Both the position numbers and the translations under genes were made by a program. Shown piece by piece: positions 36,752 through 47,801 of a stretch of DNA of 64,000 nucleotides; within the stretch, counting starts at the first letter, position 1; each line of letters opens with the position of its first letter. The stretch spans positions 5,270,001 to 5,334,000 of the forward strand of contig NC_064650.1 of the NCBI RefSeq assembly GCF_001723175.1, in the 5' to 3' direction. Below the pieces are notes generated by a model. That model worked only from the letters and a program-made list of their open reading frames with translations. It had not been told where the DNA came from and made no database searches. The stretch comes from Penicillium oxalicum (taxonomy: Eukaryota; Ascomycota; Eurotiomycetes; Eurotiales; Aspergillaceae).

Positions 36752-37306
36752 TCTGGCAAGAGGTGTCGCACAGGGGTTGACCCTGGTGCGGAGGGATTGC
36801 AGGAATTGGCTTCGACCGGAGCTGATGCAGGCAGCGGTTCGGGAGAAGAGTCGAGGGGCCCTGAATGTGGCTAAAAGCGTGTTCTTTGCTGATCCGGGGA
36901 ATTTGATCGCGGAAACTCTTAACTGAAAGTTGCGGCGAAATATAACATCACGTGACAATTGTACTCCGAAGTCAACGGTCTGTATCAGATTACGAATATA
37001 CGTGCTCGCCGTTGAACGCCACACATTTCATGTCTATAAAACCTTCAAATTCGGGCCTTGAGCTGCCAGATCTTGATTCAGTGATGAAAAGTGCCCCAGC
37101 CATCAGCACATATGAACCCTGCATCTCCAGCGCTAGGCTTCCACAACGAGCGGATATTTGACCATACACCACTACCGCCTCTTGACCGCTTCTGAGTCAC
37201 CGGCACAATTTGACTTGAATTTAATTGATGTCAACCCCGCGATCGACTATTCCCTTCAGGTTACTGGGAATCTTGCAACCAGGGTTCAATCCGTCTGAAA
37301 TCAATC
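36752..37306. promoter_or_regulatory. Bidirectional promoter, MRP49 / leucyl-tRNA synthetase
   Basis: 555 bp between start codons. It contains TCACGTGA at about 36948-36955, 197 bp from the MRP49 ATG and about 350 bp from the LeuRS ATG. A GGTTCAATCC string near 37283 looks like a tRNA B box, but no cloverleaf surrounds it. Confidence 0.5.
36948..36955. promoter_or_regulatory. TCACGTGA palindrome between MRP49 and LeuRS
   Basis: A perfect octamer palindrome with an E-box core, in the shared promoter of two translation genes. Its match to the sites upstream of GCD6 and SDE2/RPS10 is the reason to list it. Confidence 0.5.
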
Positions 37307-40300
37307 ATGGCGGCTGCCGCTGCGTCCGCTGCTGCGCTCGATCCGAGCAACAGCACAAAAAACACTCTGAAGCTTGAAAACGTGATTATCTCCCTTACCC
37401 CTCCCCCTCCATCGGGCCGACTTGTTCCAAAATTCTCGGATTCGGTGATTGCTGGTTACTAACATGCTTGACATCGCTTCTAGACTGAGAAACGTGACTC
37501 TCTGATCGCGATTGAAAAGAAGTATCAAGCACAATGGAAGGAGAACAGAGTCTTCGAAGCCGACGCCCCGTCATTCGAGGAAGTCCCTCAAGGCTCTATG
37601 ACCGCTTCTGAGCTGCGTGAGAAGCACCCCAAGTTCTTCGGCACAATGGCGTATCCCTACATGAACGGTACTCTGCATGCGGGACACAGTTTCACCGCCA
37701 GTAAGGTTGAGTTCATGACTGGTGTTGCTAGAATGGAGGGCAAGCGTGCGCTGTTCCCGCTCGGATTCCACTGTACCGGTATGCCCATTAAAGCTTGTGC
37801 CGATAAGCTGCGCGATGAAGTGAAAATGTTCGGTCAGAACTTTGAAGGGTACAAGGAGGAGGACGAGGCGAGCGCCCCCGCTGCGCCTACTCAAGAGTCT
37901 AAGCCCGAGGCCAAGGCCCAGGCCGAGAAGTTCTCTGGCAAGAAGAGCAAGGCTGCCGCTAAGACTGTCAAGATGAAATATCAATTCCAGATCATGTTGG
38001 CCATTGGTGTTCCGCTTGAAGACATCCACAAGTTTGCCGACGCCAACCACTGGCTGCACCACTTTCCCCCGCTCGCTATTCGCGATTTGGACAGCATGGG
38101 TGCCCGTGTCGACTGGCGACGACAGTTTGTCACAACCGACGCCAACCCCTACTATGATGCCTTTGTCCGCTGGCAGATGAACCGTCTTCATGAGCTTGGA
38201 AAGATCATGTACGGAAGCCGTTACACCATTTACTCCCCTAAGGATGGCCAGCCCTGCATGGACCACGACCGCACGGAGGGTGAAGGAATTGGTCCCCAGG
38301 AATATACTGCCCTGAAGCTGCAGGTCAAGGAGTGGGCCCCTGAGATTTCTCAGATCGTCAAGGGCAAGATCGAAGACGACGCCAAGGTTTTCTTCGTTCC
38401 TGCCACTCTCCGTCCGGAGACCATGTACGGTCAGACCAACTGTTTCGTTGGCCCCAAGATCAACTACGGTCTTTTCAAGCTGAAGGAGAAGGAGTATGTG
38501 ATTGTCACCAAGCGTGCCGCTTGGAACATGGCGTTCCAGGGACACTTCTTCCAGGATGGCTACTTCCCCAAGTCTCAGGATGAGCTACCTCTGGTTCTTG
38601 AGGCTCCTGGATCTGCCTTTGTTGGTACTCTTATTAATGCTCCCTTGTCTTTCCATAAGGACGGTGTCTATATTCTGCCTATGGAGAGTGTCTCTGCTTC
38701 CAAGGGTACTGGTGTCGTCACGTCCGTTCCCTCTGACAGCCCCGACGATTACGCCACCCTGATGGACTTGATCAAGAAGGCCGATTACTATGGCATCAAG
38801 AAAGAGTGGGCTGAGAAGGAGATTTTCCCTCTGATCGAAACCCCTACTTACGGCAATCTGACTGCTCCCGCTTTGATCAAGCAGCTCAAGATTAACTCAC
38901 CCAAGGACGTCACCCAGCTTGCCGAAGCCAAGGATCTGGCCTACACCGAGGGCTTCTACAAGGGTACCATGATCGTTGGCGAATTCAAGGGCGAACCTGT
39001 CAGTGTTGCTAAGGACAAGGTCCGTCAGTCGCTGTACCAGAGTGGAGATGCTTTCCCCTTTGCCGACCCTATGGGCAAGGTCGTTTCTCGCTCTGGGGAC
39101 GAATGTGTGGTCGCTTACCTTGGCCAATGGTTCCTCAACTATGGTGAGAACGATGCGGAATGGCAAAAGGAGACTCTGGATCATGTTGTCAACAAGCTCA
39201 ACGCCTATGCCCCTGAGACCAAGAACGGATTCGAGAAGAACCTGTCTTGGCTGAACCGTTGGGCCTGCGCCCGCACTTACGGTTTGGGCTCCAAGCTGCC
39301 CTGGGACACTCAGTTCCTGGTCGAGTCCCTCAGTGACAGTACCGTCTACATGGCCTATTATACTATCGCTCACCTTCTGCACGGCGACCGGTATGGTAAG
39401 ACCACTGGTCCCTTGAACATCACTGCCGACCAGATGACCGACGAGGTCTGGGACTATGTCTTCACCCGCCGCGAGCTCAGCGACGAGCTGATCTCCAAGT
39501 CTGGCATTAGCAAGGATGCGCTGCTCAAGATGCGCCGTGAGTTTGAGTATTGGTATCCCTTGGATGTCCGTGTCTCAGGCAAGGATCTGATTCAAAACCA
39601 CCTTACCTTCTTCCTCTACATTCACATTGCGCTCTTCCCACCCGAGTACTGGCCTCGTGGTGTTCGCGCCAACGGTCACCTGCTGCTCAACGGTGAGAAG
39701 ATGAGTAAGAGTACCGGTAACTTCCTCACCTTGAAGGATGCGGTCGATAAGTTCGGTGCCGACGCAACCCGAATTGCCTTTGCCGACGCCGGTGACGGTA
39801 TTGAGGACGCCAACTTTGAGGAGGCTGTCGCCAACAGTAACATCCTGCGCCTCTTCACTCTGAAGGAGTGGATCGAGGAGGTTGTCAAGGACTCATCCCT
39901 GCGCACTGGTGCTGCCGATGCCTACTGTGACGAGTTGTTCGACAACGAGCTCAACAGCCTTGTCCGTGAGGCTCAGAAGCACTACCAAGAGTAAGTCTTT
40001 TCTTGGTCCAAGTCAATCGATGCTCTTTGCTTACTCATGGATTTTAGTACAAACTTCAAGCTCGCGCTGAAGTCTGGTCTGTATGACTTCACCGCAGCTC
40101 GCGACACCTACCGCGAGGCCGCCACTGCTGCGGGCTGCGGTATGCACCGCGATACCATCTTGCGTTACATTGAGCTCCAGGCTTTGATGCTGGCCCCCAT
40201 CGCTCCTCACTGGGCTGAGTATGTGTGGTTGGAGGTTCTGAAGAAGGTCAGTCTGCTCGTCTTTCTATAATTCTCGACCGAGTGTCGGCTAATCGTACCC

Positions 40301-40907
40301 AAAGCCCGAGTCCATTCACTTCGCCAGATTCCCCACGGTTCCCGAGCCCAAGTTGGAGCTCACTGCTGCCCAGAACTATGTCCGCAGCACCGCTTCTAAC
40401 ATTCTTTCCTCTGAGGCTCAATTCACCAAGCGTCTGTCCAAGGGCAAGGCGTCCAACTTTGACCCCCGAAAGCCCAAGAAGCTTACTATCTACTGTGCCG
40501 AAAATTTCCCTGCCTGGCAGGACAAATACATTGACCTTGTGCGGGAGGCCTTTGACTCCATGACAGTCTCCATTAACGATAAGGAGCTCAACGCCAAGGT
40601 CGGTAAGCTGGGTGAGATGAAGAAGGCCATGCCCTTCGTCCAGACCCTGAAGCGCCGCCTCATCAATAGCCGCGAGGACCCTGACCTTGTCTTCGGCCGC
40701 AAACTGCCTTTCGACGAGCTCAAGTATCTGACCGCCATGATTCCTGGTCTGCAGCGAACTTCCGGGTACAAGGTGGTCGAGGTGATCAAGGTTCACGAAG
40801 GTGGTAAGTCTGGCGAGGTCGTGGGCACCGGCGAGACACGCGAGGGTCTCAGCGCCGAGCACGCTGTGCCTGGTCAGCCCGCCTTCATGTTCTCTAACGT
40901 CGATTAA
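37307..40907 (+). CDS. Cytosolic leucyl-tRNA synthetase
   Basis: Four exons, 37307-37381, 37484-39990, 40048-40246 and 40305-40907, give 1127 aa, the archaeal/eukaryotic cytosolic form. It charges tRNA-Leu with leucine. The HIGH motif is HAGH at 90-93 (after YPYMNGTL), and KMSKS lies near 763 (GEKMSKSTGNF). The large CP1 editing insertion is between about 250 and 530, with the conserved TLRPETMYGQTNCFV. The anticodon-binding helices and the C-terminal domain complete the chain (end HAVPGQPAFMFSNVD). No mitochondrial presequence is seen. The N-terminus is Ala-rich. Codon use is strongly biased to C/G at third positions, as expected for a highly expressed gene, which produces long antisense shadow frames. 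The first intron has a weak donor (GTGATT) but a clean CTAAC branch site and TAG acceptor. Confidence 0.97.
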
Positions 40908-41383
40908 TTGACTTGCGCCGGCATGGTGGAAAGCAACAAAATCTTATGTGCCCTTACCGGTATTTTCAATTAAAAATTTTTTGATGAGCTCATGTCTTAT
41001 ATTTCAAGAAACTCATTCCTCACTTTTTCTTTGGTTGTTCGAGGCCAAGCGTTCCGTGACATACGAATGCGTGGGGTATGTAGAGCTTCCACGGGCAAAT
41101 GGCAAACTGAGTACAAGACTTGTTCATCCTTGAAATTGGCTGGTCGTCACGACACAGAGTGGCTACAGTCCGGCAGTCACGCCGCACTTTTCTACTTGTT
41201 TTCGGGGAACCCTCGGCTCAAAGAGGGCGCACTCATACCTAGCCAAATATATCATAAATTTAAGATAGAGAGTCAATATAGTGTGGTATAGACAAAACGG
41301 CCAAAACGCCAAGCGCTATGCTAAAAATCCTAATATACACGGTAGGGTTCCAAACATTCGATCAGCACCAAGATCATCCGGCA
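40908..41383. other. Convergent intergenic region
   Basis: About 475 bp between the LeuRS and GEP3 stop codons. It is AT-rich near 40965-40985 (poly(A) region candidate). No gene is visible. Confidence 0.6.
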
Positions 41384-43376
41384 TCAGCTATAACGGAACC
41401 TCAGACGAGGTCTCTTCTTCTTATCCGCCTTGAGCTTTTGCGCAATGAAATCCCAGCATTGAATCGGTGGCCGGGTGCCGATGTGCCTTCCATTCGGTGT
41501 GAACACTTCGATCTGCGGGTATTTTTGCTCGTCGCTTTCTGAGAAGCGTTTCGCGCGAATCTGGACGCTGACTTCAATCCAACCGCAACCTTCAACGAGA
41601 ATGTCGGCCGACATCACACGGTAAGGGAGTTTGGGAATGGGAATCCCTTTATCCTTGACAGCCTTGGCCACAAGGGACGGGAGATTAGAGGCGGTGGTAT
41701 CCCATTGCAAGTCAAACTTTCCCGCCGAGGTAATGGTCTCACCAGTGCCTTCTTTCATGAGGGTCTTTCCCACGTAGGGCCGTTTTTCGGTCTGGAGCTC
41801 AATGGCTTTTTCGGTTTTCGTGACATGCGTCTCAATAGGGACAAAACATGCAGCGAGAATAGTGTCGTCTGGGTTGACAGCAGTGATACGCACAAGGCCG
41901 CCGCCCAGAAGGAGAGATTGACCTGGTTTGATGGTGCATCGATCGGGCTTGACGCGTTTGGTCATCATCAAATCACGCTTGTGCTCATCGTGAACGTAGT
42001 CTTCGAGCTCCCCGCGCTCGAGACCAGGGAGATCAATTATCTCGCCCTTGCCACGACCGAACGGGATTCGAATGGGTGACACCGTTGTGCCAGGCATGGA
42101 AGAGACCACAGGAAGTACTGGATACATATCTTCGCGTGGAGCTGGAGGAAGCAAGCTTTCTGGATCCAGCAGAGAAGCCTGGCGTTGGTTCGGAATCTCG
42201 TGTTCCTCCCGCTGTTGCTCCATCCATTCAGCCATATTCTCAAGGCGACGCGAGTCTTTGGGAAAGCACGCTTCGATGAAGCTACTCTTTCCGACGTTGG
42301 CCTTGCCAACAACCCAGATACCCCCGCCATGATCCCGTATCTCGTCTTTGACTTGCTTTGTCCACCAGCCTCGATGGGCACTAATCATGTGCACATTACC
42401 CAGTCTTACATCTCGACCTGCCCTTCCCAAGGCGTCACGCAGTACAGCACGGACATATTCCATCTTGGAGTCCACTTGTTCCTTCGTCGCGGCTAACAAA
42501 TCCGAGCGGGTGATCACAAAGCTCACGGTCGGCAGCTTTCGACCGCCGCTGTACTTCTCATTTGTTGCCCGACGGTTCCTTGATCGTTGCTCCTGGGCAT
42601 CCAGTGCGGAATGAATGCGTGGAATGAGGGACATTGGGAAATCAGCGGCGTCCAGGATGTGGTAAATCCGATTATACTTGTAGGGCGACTCGTCCATCAA
42701 ATCGCGGATTGAATGCACAGACGGTTTAGGTAAAGATACGGCCTTATTGTGGTGTATCAGGTCGTGGCATCGATCGCATACGTGAGAGGTACGCGACTGG
42801 TCTTGTGGCAATTGAACGGCAGATTGTCCAGGTACAACCACCTCGTCAGGAAGAGCGCCGCCTTTCACCTAGATGTCAGTTGATTGTTTTAAGAGATGGA
42901 AACGAATTGGAAGCAAAGTACCCACCATGAATTGGAACAGGGGCTGTAGATTGTGAATCACCATCAATTCCGGCATCTCTTGAGACCGCTGTATCATTGT
43001 CTTCCGCTTTGTCGGTTTGCTCGAGGGCCTCTTTTTTCCATGCCAAGAGCTTCCTGGTCTGCTTTCGACTTGCACTGTAGTAACCGGGCTCTTCTGGTTC
43101 AATAGTCTGGGAAAATGCACCACAGCCAGGACAGCAGACTGGCAGAAGATCGATGACTTGTTCCCCATCGACCTCACCTTGAGGCCGAGGTGTTGTGATG
43201 TTGCGTGTTGGGCCTTGTCTGAGCCGAAGAGGGGAGTTGCACTTGAACGCAAAGCCGGATGGACGGGAGTGAGAGTTTGTTGAGCACGCTAAATGGGATG
43301 GCAAGGCTCTTGATATGGGTCGCAGGCTCTGGAGCCTTGCTACCCGGAATAGGGCGCCTCTTGCGCAAAGCGACAT
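41384..43376 (-). CDS. GEP3: Mitochondrial YqeH-type circularly permuted GTPase Gep3
   Basis: Two exons, 43376-42926 and 42861-41384, give 642 aa. Yeast Gep3 is a mitochondrial GTPase needed for small-subunit ribosome assembly or genome maintenance and shows genetic interaction with prohibitins. A basic, acid-poor leader (MSLCARGALFRVARLQSL) predicts mitochondrial import. A zinc finger pairs VCCPGCGAF (about 80-88) with HVCDRCHDLIHH. The G motifs come in permuted order: ITRSDLL (G4), SAHRG (G5), GKANVGKSS (G1), PGTT (G2) and DLPG (G3). G4 departs from NKxD, having Thr-Arg for Asn-Lys. An in-frame ATG further upstream (43460) would add 28 residues. I prefer 43376 because the leader then begins at the end. 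The acceptor at 42862 was chosen by frame over a nearer TAG. Confidence 0.9.
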
Positions 43377-43662
43377 AGTTGTATGCGATCGCAAAATGCG
43401 GATCCTGGGCGGAGCACCTTTTTTTTGGATGACCCAGTGTCTTATCGATAAGAATATCATGCGGCCAGGCCCTTCTGCGAGAGATGCTTATTGGACTTGG
43501 CCCATGAACTACCTGACCACAGCTTTGTCTACGGAGTGAAGAGATGCTTGAATTTCAAAAGTTTCGAATCAAATCCTTTCCATCTGGAGAAAGAACCATA
43601 TGCGCCGTCCCAATCGCTGAAAACGCCATCATAAAACATGGATAAGATTCAACATCACTCGC

Positions 43663-44568
43663 TCAAGCACGAGCTTTGCCCTTGCCTTTGGCCTCGATGC
43701 CCCCGGCGTCCTCTTCGTCCGAGTCACTCATGAATTCATCATCGTCATCGAATCCTATGTAACGGCGTGAGACTGCTTTCGGGGGCGCCGCAGAGGCAGG
43801 AGATGGATCACTGCTCGCTTCGCCTTCCTCTTCATCCTCGGAGGCGGATGACATGTCTTCATCAGTGCCTTCGCTTGCACTGGTGCTAGATCCTCCCAAA
43901 ATCGCATCTCGAAGATTGTCCGTCCAATCGCCGTCCTTCATCGCTTGTAGAACTGCTTCACGGGCCTTTTCATTCATTTCCTCTTTGTCGTCCATCCACT
44001 GGCCATCAATCTTCTGTTTTCCACCACCGTTCTTGATCTCATCCTGACGCTTCTCCGCTAATTCCACTACCGCCTGCCATCGACGTCGCCGCTCCTCCTT
44101 CTCTTGCTTGTCCATTTCGGGCTTGACAGCGAGATATTCCGCAAGAGCTTTCGCTTCGTTGATCGTGCGTAAGCGGCGACCATCGAGATTACGGCTTGAG
44201 CTGTTGGCGTCGCCTTGATTGCGCTTGCGCTTGCTCGCCATGCGTCCACCGGCGGCACGCAGCTGGGATCCAAAACCACCCTTGCCACCACATAGAGGTG
44301 CGGAAAGCCGAATTGGAAGGATGTTTGATGCAGGGCCATCATTTTCAGTGATGACGGTCTGAAGAGGTGCGGGCGATGCGAAAACTTGCTTATTATTGGT
44401 TGTCGTGAGAACGAGTCGATTCAGGGAAAGTGAGGATGGGAGATAAGATGTAACTTTCTCTGTCAAATCTGAGACGGTGGCTGTAGAGGGCAGACTGAAT
44501 GACAGCGTAAGGGGCAGCGAGAGGCCCGGGAACGTGGAGAGAAGGATGTTGACGTTTGACTGTGCCAT
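43663..44568 (-). CDS. sde2: Sde2, ubiquitin-fold pre-mRNA splicing / genome stability factor
   Basis: A single exon of 301 aa. In fission yeast Sde2 is made as a precursor whose N-terminal ubiquitin-like part is cut off at GGKGG by deubiquitinating enzymes. The C-terminal part, starting with Lys, then joins the spliceosome and helps remove selected introns. Here the ubiquitin-like fold spans about 1-95 and the cleavage site reads CGG-KGG at 93-98. It is followed by the conserved GFGSQLRAAGGRMASKRKR and the segment LDGRRLRTINEAKALAEYL. A charged helix follows (about 150-175), and the Ser/Glu/Asp-rich tail ends in basic residues (KGKGKARA). It lies 286 bp downstream of nothing else on this strand but GEP3 and is divergent from the eS10 gene. 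Confidence 0.93.
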   Translation of the reverse strand: MAQSNVNILLSTFPGLSLPLTLSFSLPSTATVSDLTEKVTSYLPSSLSLNRLVLTTTNNKQVFASPAPLQTVITENDGPASNILPIRLSAPLCGGKGGFGSQLRAAGGRMASKRKRNQGDANSSSRNLDGRRLRTINEAKALAEYLAVKPEMDKQEKEERRRRWQAVVELAEKRQDEIKNGGGKQKIDGQWMDDKEEMNEKAREAVLQAMKDGDWTDNLRDAILGGSSTSASEGTDEDMSSASEDEEEGEASSDPSPASAAPPKAVSRRYIGFDDDDEFMSDSDEEDAGGIEAKGKGKARA

Positions 44569-45010
44569 CTTGCTGATTTGAACTGCCAGCTGGTTCAGAA
44601 GATGGAAGCTTTGATGATCAATTATGTTGCCATCGAGATAAGGCAGGAGATTGCGATTACGGTGTCTATCACGTGATATGGCGGGATCACCGTCTTGCCC
44701 CACTTGCCCCAGACGCTTATGCCTAAGGCTTCAAGATCACGGGACCCAATGTATGCCAGGCCTTGCCCGCTCGCGGGTCCTCCACCGCGGCCGGGTGCAT
44801 GGGATGACTCAGCAGCGGCTGGCTCAGATCATGTGACATATGGAGGAGAGGGAGAAGACCAAGGCGGCTTAGGGCGGAAACCCTAGCGAGCCTCGAACAG
44901 GAATATCGCACTTTTCATACCGCGCAGCTCCACTTTTGGATCTTTAAATCATCCACCATTTCCTGTAATTGTCAAAGCGATTCCACGAATTGCGCCAGGA
45001 ACTCGCGACA
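44569..45010. promoter_or_regulatory. Bidirectional promoter, SDE2 / RPS10
   Basis: 442 bp between diverging starts. It contains the 12-bp palindrome TATCACGTGATA 99 bp from the SDE2 ATG, and a related CATGTGAC string near 44828. Confidence 0.55.
44667..44678. promoter_or_regulatory. TATCACGTGATA palindrome upstream of SDE2 and RPS10
   Basis: A perfect 12-bp palindrome centred on CACGTG. It is the longest of the three copies of this core in the window and again sits beside a translation gene. Confidence 0.55.
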
Positions 45011-45739
45011 ATGTACGTTTTCAATCCAAGGCTCTATGTACGCTTCGAGTCAAATACTAACATGATTGCAGGCTCATCCCCAAGGGCGACCGCAAGAAGA
45101 TCCACGAGTACCTCTTCCGTGGTATGTAACCAACACCGCCGCCAGCGCTACATCCAGTCCAGCTGGATTGTCGACTCTGGGCGCACTGGATCTACCACGA
45201 CGTGGATCAAGAGAGAACAATTGACTGATCATTGAAATTTCCAGAGGGTGTGCTCGTGGCCAAGAAGGACTTCAACCTTCCCAAGCACGGTGACATTGAC
45301 ACCAAGAACCTCTATGTACGTCGAATCTGAATAACCTTTGGGTCTCCCTCCGCCAGCTACGGTACTAACGTTCCTTTCTCAACAGGTCATCAAGGCTATG
45401 CAGTCCCTGACCTCCCGCGGTTTCGTCAAGACCCAGTTCTCGTGGCAGTACTACTACTACACCCTCACCCCCGAGGGTCTTGACTACCTGCGCGAGTGGC
45501 TCCACCTCCCCGCTGAGGTTGTCCCCGCCACCCACATCAAGCAGCAGCGCTCCCACGCTCCTCCCCGCGGCATGATGGGCGGTGAGGACCGTGAGCGCCG
45601 TCCCCGTGCTCCCCGTGAGGGCCGCGAGGGTGGTTACCGCCGCCGTGAGGAGGGTGGCAAGGAGGGCGGTGCCCCCGGCGAGTTCGCTCCTTCTTTCCGC
45701 GGTGGCTTCGGCCGTGGCCGTGGTGCTCCCCAGCAGTAA
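45011..45739 (+). CDS. RPS10: 40S ribosomal protein eS10
   Basis: Four exons, 45011-45012, 45072-45121, 45245-45315 and 45386-45739, give 158 aa. eS10 lies on the head of the small ribosomal subunit. The eS10/plectin winged-helix domain spans about 1-98 ([29 protein letters not shown], then [19 protein letters not shown] and [16 protein letters not shown]). The tail is Arg/Gly-rich and ends GRGRGAPQQ. The start codon itself is divided: the first intron (45013-45071, GTACGT to GCAG) falls after AT, and the G comes from exon 2. Without splicing, the ATG at 45011 opens a different frame. Codon bias is extreme, as expected of a ribosomal protein. Confidence 0.96.
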
Positions 45740-46150
45740 ACGGTTTCGCCTTGAGGCCGTGGTGTCATGTTATCCGCTGTTCGGTCGACCTTAGGGGTTG
45801 ATGTTATCGGCTTCCGGTCCTGAGTAGGCACATGGAAATCATGTGTCTCTGAAAGGGGCTGGATGACGGTACATCTTTCATGTTAGCCTCCAAATGAGAC
45901 ATACGGGGACACCAAAAAATATCAAAATCTTTCAAAATGATGTTGCTGGCTTTATGATTGTAGCTTCGCATAATGGTACACTCATGATTCAGTGCATATT
46001 GAATTTACTCGTAGTCTTGTCTCATTGGCCACTCTGCTAGGAGACTGCCATTGAACTGCTACTCCGTGCCATTTTCGTCCTCGTGTCGTCACCAGACCAT
46101 TGGACCTCTAGCACGTTGGTACAACATACGGCTGTCCTGGAAGCTTCTCG
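45740..46150. other. Convergent intergenic region
   Basis: About 410 bp between RPS10 and the carbamoyl-amidase gene. AT-rich around 45910-45990. No gene is visible. Confidence 0.6.
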
Positions 46151-47801
46151 TTAGGTGAAGCGCTTTCGATCATAGCGTACCACTGCCTGCAGAATCACAG
46201 ATGCCCCCGTAGCACAATCGTCTTCCGAACAGAACTCCTCCGGATGGTGGCTCAGCCCGTCTCTACATGGGACGAAAATCATGCTCGTTGGAACACGTTT
46301 CGAAGTGAAGACGCTGTCATGGCCCGCGCCACTCATGATGGGCCGAACCAGCGCTTTGGCGTCAGCCGCCGACGCATCTGCAACCACAGCATGGGCGGAC
46401 TCTTGAACGCAATCGATACAGTCCGGGTGGAACTTGATCGCTGGAGAGTCAAAGTCGAGTGTCCATTCCACTCGACAAGGTTTTCCAATTCCAGCGCCTT
46501 CTGCCGCGGCAATCTTATCAAAGTCACTGCGAAGCTCGGACTCAACTTCCGCCACTAAAGCAGTCTCTGGTCCGCGAATATCCAAGCTGAAGCTCACCCG
46601 TCCCGGGACTGTGTTGACACTTCCTGGTGCGACCTGGATGATACCCACGCTTGCAAGACAACCTTTCGCTGCGGCTACCTCTCGAGCCCGAACCATCATC
46701 TGTGCAAAGGCATACAATGCATCAGCACGGTGTTCAAAGGCCGTTGTTCCGGTATGAGTATCTCGTCCGACGATCTCCAGCTTGAACCAGCGATATGCCT
46801 GGACCGCGGTGACGACACCGACCCGCTGACGGGCTGAGACCAAGTGAGGGCCCTGCTCGATGTGCAACTCAAAGTGGGCTGCCATTGGGGTGCTTTTGTA
46901 GGAGCATGGCACAGCACCCAGATAGCCAATGTTTGCCAGGGCAGACTTCATCGTCTCCGGCGAAGACGACGCCGTCGGAAGCGATGCCACAGTAGGCACC
47001 TCCTCGAGGTTATGGGCCTTCGACAGCGGAATGCATTCGGCCCAGACGCCCGATGAGACCATGCTCAACGGGAAACGTGCACCCTCTTCGCTGAAACAAA
47101 AAGAAATGTTAGCAATTAGTTTACTTCCATTGTTTCTTGCCCTGCCTGTGAGCTGAGGGGGAGTAGTACTTGGTCCAGTTCACGACACCGACGCCGCCTT
47201 CCGTTTCGAGTCCCATTTCATCCATACGCTTCAAGGTTTCGATGCCGGCCAAAACGCCCAGGATCCCATCATATCGCCCTCCGGTTGGCTGCGTATCGAG
47301 ATGGCTGCCAATAAATGTAGCAGGAACGTCCGCCCGTCGACCAGGCCGCACGGCAAAGATATTGCCCATTTCATCGACTGTGATTTGACACTTCAGATCT
47401 TTCATGGTTTGAACAAACCAATCTCGCACTTGTCTGTCTTCGTCTGATAGTGCCAGACGCTGCATCCCCGTTTCTGTCGGGTGACTGGACAGAAACGGTT
47501 AGCAGCCAAAATCTCTCAATCATGCTTCAATTGGAAATAACGCAACTTACTCTCCCCATCGAATACCAGGCCCCCATTGACACGAGTGGTGGAGGTCCTT
47601 GGCCAGTCTCTCTTTGTTCGCTCGCAAGGCCGACACCTCGGCCTCGGATAGCTCTGTGGTCAACATGGCGAGAGCACCGGATGTGGAGAAAGAGCGATCG
47701 TTTTGTGATTTCAACGATGGCTTGGCAAGCAGATGTTGGGCAGTTCGTCTTCCGAATGGTAGACGTGTCCAGCTAGCACGAAGTAACTGAGTTGCGGACA
47801 T
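46151..47801 (-). CDS. M20-family N-carbamoyl-amino-acid amidohydrolase / beta-ureidopropionase-like
   Basis: Three exons, 47801-47551, 47484-47170 and 47090-46151, give 501 aa. The family cleaves N-carbamoyl amino acids, N-carbamoyl-beta-alanine or allantoate, releasing CO2 and ammonia, with two metal ions. Metal and catalytic motifs are present in order: GSHLDTQPTGGRYDGILG (His and the bridging Asp), NWTNEEGARFPL (Glu pair) and HFELHIEQGPHL (His). The dimerisation lid has VGRDTHTGTTAFEHR, and near the end come MSGAGHDSVF and LSHHPEEFCSEDD. The first 50 residues (basic, with RSFSTSG) resemble a mitochondrial presequence, which is uncommon for this family. The substrate cannot be read from the sequence. 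Pyrimidine or purine catabolism are the main options. Confidence 0.88.

Noticed and set aside
37280..37292. GGTTCAATCC near the LeuRS start
   Set aside because: It is B-box-like only. The surrounding sequence cannot form a cloverleaf.
37571..38545. 324-codon antisense frame opposite leucyl-tRNA synthetase
   Set aside because: This is a shadow caused by the strong codon bias of the real gene. The same explains 38897-39382 and 40248-40862.
45038..45071. Alternative GTACGC donor for the first RPS10 intron
   Set aside because: It would leave an intron of about 34 nt, too short for efficient splicing. The upstream GTACGT donor gives 59 nt.
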